Shown here: positions 61,059-64,000 of the stretch, piece by piece
How the letters are laid out: every line of letters begins with the position of its first letter
Position numbering within the stretch: the first letter of the stretch is position 1
Source: Bacteroidales bacterium
GTDB lineage: Bacteria > Bacteroidota > Bacteroidia > Bacteroidales > F082
DNA length: 64,000 nucleotides
Direction: 5' to 3'
NCBI GenBank assembly: GCA_017539045.1
Contig: JAFYHS010000017.1
Location: 1 to 64,000, forward strand
Program-made: the position numbers and the translations under genes
The notes under the pieces: generated by a model
Database searches by the model: none
What the model saw: the letters and a program-made list of their open reading frames with translations, nothing else
What the model was told of the DNA's origin: nothing

Positions 61059-62315
61059 TTACCTCGTCAAACAAGCATCCAGATCCTTCACCAAGGCTTC
61101 TTTGTCAAGGTGCTGGCCGATGAAGACGAGCTTCTGCATGCGGTCGCCATAGGTGTCGTCCCAGTCGCGGCGAAGGGTGGGCTCACGGTCCATCATCATG
61201 GCCAACTCGTTGGCGGGCATGGTAGCAAACCACAGACCGGCGTCGCGCAGCTGCACCTGCTTACCCGCTTGCTCGAAGATATAGCAGTTGTCCATCTCGT
61301 TCTTGAAGTAGCAAATGCCCTTCACGCGGATGACGTTCTTCGGCATCTTGCGCGCCACAAACTCATCGAAACGAGCCATATTGAACGGCTCACGACGGTA
61401 GTACACAAAGGTGCCGATACCGTATTCCTCCACCTCACCGCCTTCGTGGTCGTGGTGATGATGGTGGTGATGGCCATGCTCCTCTTCCTCGTCGTCATCA
61501 TCGTCATGGTCATGATGATGGTGATGATGTTCGTGTTCGTCCTCGTCATCATCGTCGTCGTGATGGTGATGTTCTTCCTCCTCCACAGCGCCTTCCACTT
61601 CCTTGATCCAAGTGGCTGAAGTGGCCACCTTGTCGAAGTCGAACATATGGGTGTTCAGAATCTTGTCGAAGTCGACGTCGCCATAGTCGCAGGTGATGAT
61701 CTCGGCGGTGGGCTGCAGGGCGCGGATGATGCTCTTCACACGGCCCAACTCCTCGGGCGTGACCTCTGAGGCCTTGTTGAGCAGGATGATGTTGCAGAAC
61801 TCAATCTGCTGGATGACAAGACTTTCCAAGTCGTCCTCGGCCAGGTTCTTCTTCATCAGGTCGTCGCCACAGCCGAACTCGCTCTGCATACGCAGGGCAT
61901 CGACCACGGTCACGATGCAGTCCAGAATCGGGATACCGTCCTTGGTGAGTTGCCAAGCCATGTCGGGGAAGGAACAGATAGTCTGGGCGATAGGCTCCGG
62001 CTCGCAGATGCCGCTGGCCTCGATGACGATGTAGTCGAAACGTTGCATGACGATGATCTCATGCAGCTGTTGGATGAGGTCCATCTTCAAGGTGCAGCAG
62101 ATGCAGCCGTTCTGCAAGGCGACCAGGCTGTCGTCCTTCTGCCCCACCACACCACCTTTCTCAATCAGGTCGGCATCGATGTTCACCTCGCCTATGTCGT
62201 TGACAATCACGGCAAATTTAATACCCTTACGGTTGTTCAATATCTTGTTGACCACAGTGGTCTTGCCGCTACCGAGGTAACCGGTGAGCAGCAATACGGG
62301 AATATCTTTCTTCAT
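61059..62315 (-). CDS. COG0523 (CobW-like) metal-chaperone GTPase with His-Asp loop
   Basis: A 418-aa G3E GTPase. Walker A GYLGSGKTT (11-19), the family metal site GCICCTLK (about 73-80), Walker B-like VIEASGICEPEP and a C-terminal CobW_C domain (about 320-400) are intact. Between them (about 240-300) is a stretch very rich in His, Asp and Glu, such as HHHHHHDHDDDDDEEEEH, which would bind zinc or a similar metal. COG0523 proteins deliver or manage metals, often under zinc limitation. Divergent from the methionine sulfoxide reductase gene. Confidence 0.93.
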   Translation of the reverse strand: MKKDIPVLLLTGYLGSGKTTVVNKILNNRKGIKFAVIVNDIGEVNIDADLIEKGGVVGQKDDSLVALQNGCICCTLKMDLIQQLHEIIVMQRFDYIVIEASGICEPEPIAQTICSFPDMAWQLTKDGIPILDCIVTVVDALRMQSEFGCGDDLMKKNLAEDDLESLVIQQIEFCNIILLNKASEVTPEELGRVKSIIRALQPTAEIITCDYGDVDFDKILNTHMFDFDKVATSATWIKEVEGAVEEEEHHHHDDDDDEDEHEHHHHHHDHDDDDDEEEEHGHHHHHHHDHEGGEVEEYGIGTFVYYRREPFNMARFDEFVARKMPKNVIRVKGICYFKNEMDNCYIFEQAGKQVQLRDAGLWFATMPANELAMMMDREPTLRRDWDDTYGDRMQKLVFIGQHLDKEALVKDLDACLTR

Positions 62316-62322
62316 TTTTTTG

Positions 62323-62349
62323 TACTTTTGCAAACGGATTGCAAAAATA
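62323..62349. promoter_or_regulatory. Overlapping divergent promoters with an inverted repeat
   Basis: Plus-strand TACTTTTG (62323-62330) serves the GAF gene; minus-strand TATTTTTG (62342-62349) serves the GTPase gene. They create a perfect inverted repeat TTTTGCAA-ACGGA-TTGCAAAA (62326-62346), which could also be an operator. Confidence 0.7.
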
Positions 62350-62355
62350 CAAAAA

Positions 62356-62808
62356 ATGAGCAAACAAGAAGACTATAAACTCCTCCTTTCGCAAGTAAAA
62401 GCAATGGTGAAGGACGAGACTGACGCCGTCGCCAATATGGCCAATGTGGCCGCACTGATCCAAGAGGCCTTCCACTTCTGGTGGACGGGCTTCTACCGTG
62501 TCATCGGCGAGCAGCTGGTGCTCGGTCCCTTCCAAGGCCCCGTGGCCTGCACCCGCATCGGCTTCGGCAAAGGTGTGTGCGGCACTTCATGGAAAGAACG
62601 TAAGACATACGTCGTGGAAGACGTGGAGCAATTCCCTGGCCATATCGCCTGCAGCTCGGAATCGCGTAGCGAGATCGTGGTGCCTCTGTTTAAAGGTGAT
62701 GAAGTCATCGGTGTGTTGGACATCGACAGCGAGAAGCTGGCCACTTTCGATGCCGTCGACAAGGAATGGCTGGAACAGATTGCCGAAGTTGTTTCAGCTG
62801 CAATATAG
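62356..62808 (+). CDS. Free methionine-R-sulfoxide reductase (GAF domain)
   Basis: A 150-aa single GAF-domain protein. CTRIGFGKGVCGTSW (about 70-84) carries two of the catalytic cysteines, with VPLFKGDEVIGVLDIDSE (about 112-130) closing the pocket. This is the fRMsr family (E. coli MsrC), which repairs free methionine R-sulfoxide with thioredoxin. The ATG at 62356 (MSKQEDYK) is chosen because the longer frame would start upstream of the promoter. Confidence 0.93.
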   Translation: MSKQEDYKLLLSQVKAMVKDETDAVANMANVAALIQEAFHFWWTGFYRVIGEQLVLGPFQGPVACTRIGFGKGVCGTSWKERKTYVVEDVEQFPGHIACSSESRSEIVVPLFKGDEVIGVLDIDSEKLATFDAVDKEWLEQIAEVVSAAI

Positions 62809-62822
62809 TTTTGATGCTAAAC

Positions 62823-62850
62823 ACGGGCCCTTCGACAGGCTCAGGGACCC
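62823..62850. repeat. TGAGCCTGTCGAAG-type repeat
   Basis: GGGCCCTTCGACAGGCTCAG then GGACCC, a longer palindrome than in the other copies; between the fRMsr and LysR genes (convergent). Confidence 0.75.
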
Positions 62851-62856
62851 GCAATA

Positions 62857-63783
62857 TTATAGTCTCAGATAATCCGTCCGAATCACGCCGTCGAGGAACT
62901 CCGACGGCACCATCGTCTTGATGGCCTTGACGACGATGTTCATCATGCGTTCGTGTACATAGTCCTTCCTAAACACCAAGCCTATCGTTCGTTGAGGCTC
63001 GGGGTTGACAATCGGCCTGATACGGTCTTTTACAGTCTCAGGCAACAAATGCAAATGTGATTCGGGCACGATGGTAATGCCCCCATTTTCATCCGTAATC
63101 TGAATCAAGATGCCTACCCTGCCACCTTCATACAACTTATCGTATTTGATCTCCTCCTCCGATCGCACTTGCGAGCGGTCGAACAACCTCACACCATTTT
63201 TCATCGTCCACACCTTGTATTTCGACATTTGAGTGCGTTCAATGCTGTCCTCTTTATACAGATCATCTTTGGGTGAGACATATGCAAAAAACCGCTCGTG
63301 ATATAAGGGTATCTCCAACAAATCAGGGTCATTGACAGGATAAGTCAAAACGCCCATGTCGATTTCGGCTTTCTTCACCTTTTCGAGGATTGTGGCCGTA
63401 ATCATTTCCTCCACCCGCAGATTTATCGATGGATATTTGGTCCTCATATAATGAAAAAGCCCAGGCATAATCACCGGAGCCACTGTGGTCGTCAAAGCGA
63501 TGCTGAGGTCGCCCGACGCTTGTTCCTTTTCCGTACGGGTTAGCTCCACCAACTGTTTGGTGTGATAGATGGCCATCTTCGCCTCTTCAATGACTTTTCG
63601 ACCCATTTCGGTGACCGTGACAGGATGCGTGTCGCGGTTGAAGATCTTGACATCCAACTCTTCCTCTAGCTTCTTAATCATCAGACTCAGTGTTGATTGC
63701 GTCACACCGCAGGCCTCAGCTGCATTGACGAAATAGCCGTGCTGCTCCACAGCGATGATGTATTCCAATTGTTGCAAAGTCAT
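62857..63783 (-). CDS. LysR-family transcription regulator
   Basis: A 308-aa protein with the N-terminal winged helix (QLEYIIAVEQHGYFVNAAEACGVTQSTLSLMIKKLEEEL, cited as VNAAEACGVTQSTLS) and a C-terminal effector-binding domain (about 90-300). The size and layout match OxyR-like regulators of Bacteroidota. Only one cysteine (in the helix-turn-helix) is present, so the peroxide-sensing cysteines of OxyR are absent and it must sense something else. The start at 63783 lies after a TATCTTTG -7 (63806-63813), which rules out the longer in-frame ATG at 63834. Divergent from the next gene. Confidence 0.9.
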   Translation of the reverse strand: MTLQQLEYIIAVEQHGYFVNAAEACGVTQSTLSLMIKKLEEELDVKIFNRDTHPVTVTEMGRKVIEEAKMAIYHTKQLVELTRTEKEQASGDLSIALTTTVAPVIMPGLFHYMRTKYPSINLRVEEMITATILEKVKKAEIDMGVLTYPVNDPDLLEIPLYHERFFAYVSPKDDLYKEDSIERTQMSKYKVWTMKNGVRLFDRSQVRSEEEIKYDKLYEGGRVGILIQITDENGGITIVPESHLHLLPETVKDRIRPIVNPEPQRTIGLVFRKDYVHERMMNIVVKAIKTMVPSEFLDGVIRTDYLRL

Positions 63784-63884
63784 CTCTTTATTGATTTTAT
63801 CAATGCAAAGATAAACATTATTGTATTGACTCATAAAAAACGACGAAATAATTTTGCTTCTGTTTTTTTCAAAACCAACGATAA

Positions 63885-64000
63885 ATGAAGAAATGGAATA
63901 CCACCATACGATATGCAGGCTTCTCCCTAATAGGTGTTGCCTTACTTATGTTTATATCAGCGTTCATTGCCTTCAGAAACGACATGGACGATAGCTTCGA
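63885..64000 (+). CDS. Membrane protein, 5' end (partial)
   Basis: ATG at 63885 opens MKKWNTTIRYAGFSLIGVAL then a hydrophobic stretch and FRNDMDDSF to the window edge. One N-terminal membrane segment is visible. Too short to name. Divergent from the LysR gene. Confidence 0.55.
   Translation, partial: MKKWNTTIRYAGFSLIGVALLMFISAFIAFRNDMDDSF

Noticed and set aside
62857-63783. Direct call as oxyR
   Set aside because: No pair of sensing cysteines in the effector domain.

Overview
This window is a chromosomal segment of a member of the Bacteroidota, most likely order Bacteroidales. Evidence for this is the recurrent Bacteroidota promoter -7 element TAnnTTTG (usually TATCTTTG or TATTTTTG), two large secreted proteins ending in type IX secretion (T9SS) sorting domains, lipoproteins with CKK-type lipoboxes, a 308-aa LysR regulator, RNase Y beside zapA, and a DIP1984-family protein. 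No rRNA, transposase, integrase or CRISPR array was seen. One tRNA (Gln, CTG) is present.

Layout. (1) 1-2800: the tail of an upstream gene, a strong terminator, about 1 kb of repeats (two copies of a 200-bp GC-rich element and an 11-bp tandem array), then small genes (DUF1294 membrane protein, a short hypothetical, a lipoprotein, a 71-aa acidic protein). (2) 2881-14861: an A+T-richer accessory island transcribed leftward as one tight eight-gene unit from one canonical promoter. The order is NurA-like nuclease, HerA-like ATPase, GHKL ATPase, B12-binding-type radical SAM enzyme, an 821-aa multidomain protein with alpha-CTD/sigma-like DNA-binding regions, then a short type II CBASS module: HNH-SAVED effector (Cap5), CD-NTase and a stand-alone E2-like protein. 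Gaps are 0-23 nt, with two 11-nt overlaps. I do not recognise the combination as a named system; it is the main find here. (3) 15100-20750: DUF3267 protein, Fic protein, DIP1984 protein, RdgB, Ung and small secreted proteins, interleaved with palindromic repeats. (4) 20800-34350: tRNA-Gln, Udk, FMN-binding lipoprotein, RsmI, Tdk, a surface polysaccharide trio (Gfo/Idh, lipoprotein, sugar transferase), Pcm, and a five-gene operon (dNK, kdsB, HU/SPOR protein, trmB, YjgR-type ATPase). (5) 34450-43100: LptF/G permease with Tgt, a glycosyltransferase, a T9SS protein, a radical SAM protein, and a zapB-like/zapA/6S RNA-like/rny cluster. (6) 43200-56210: nucleotidase lipoprotein, DUF2851, acyltransferase, T9SS subtilisin, an XRE regulator with a membrane partner and a palindromic operator candidate, OPT transporter, Mfd. 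(7) 56200-64000: three small lipoproteins with near-identical signal peptides, an alanine/sodium symporter, a GIY-YIG protein, a new small-RNA candidate, a PBECR-like nuclease candidate, a His-rich COG0523 GTPase divergent from a GAF-type methionine sulfoxide reductase, a LysR regulator and the start of a membrane protein.

Two genome-wide themes stand out. The first is defence or conflict functions concentrated in the island and at 59-61 kb. The second is an abundance of short palindromic repeats, three of which sit in frame inside protein-coding genes (DUF2851, the T9SS protease and mfd), resembling the coding-sequence palindromic elements known in Rickettsia. All functional calls are from reading motifs and context; no database search was possible. 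Coordinates of short sites may be off by one or two bases.
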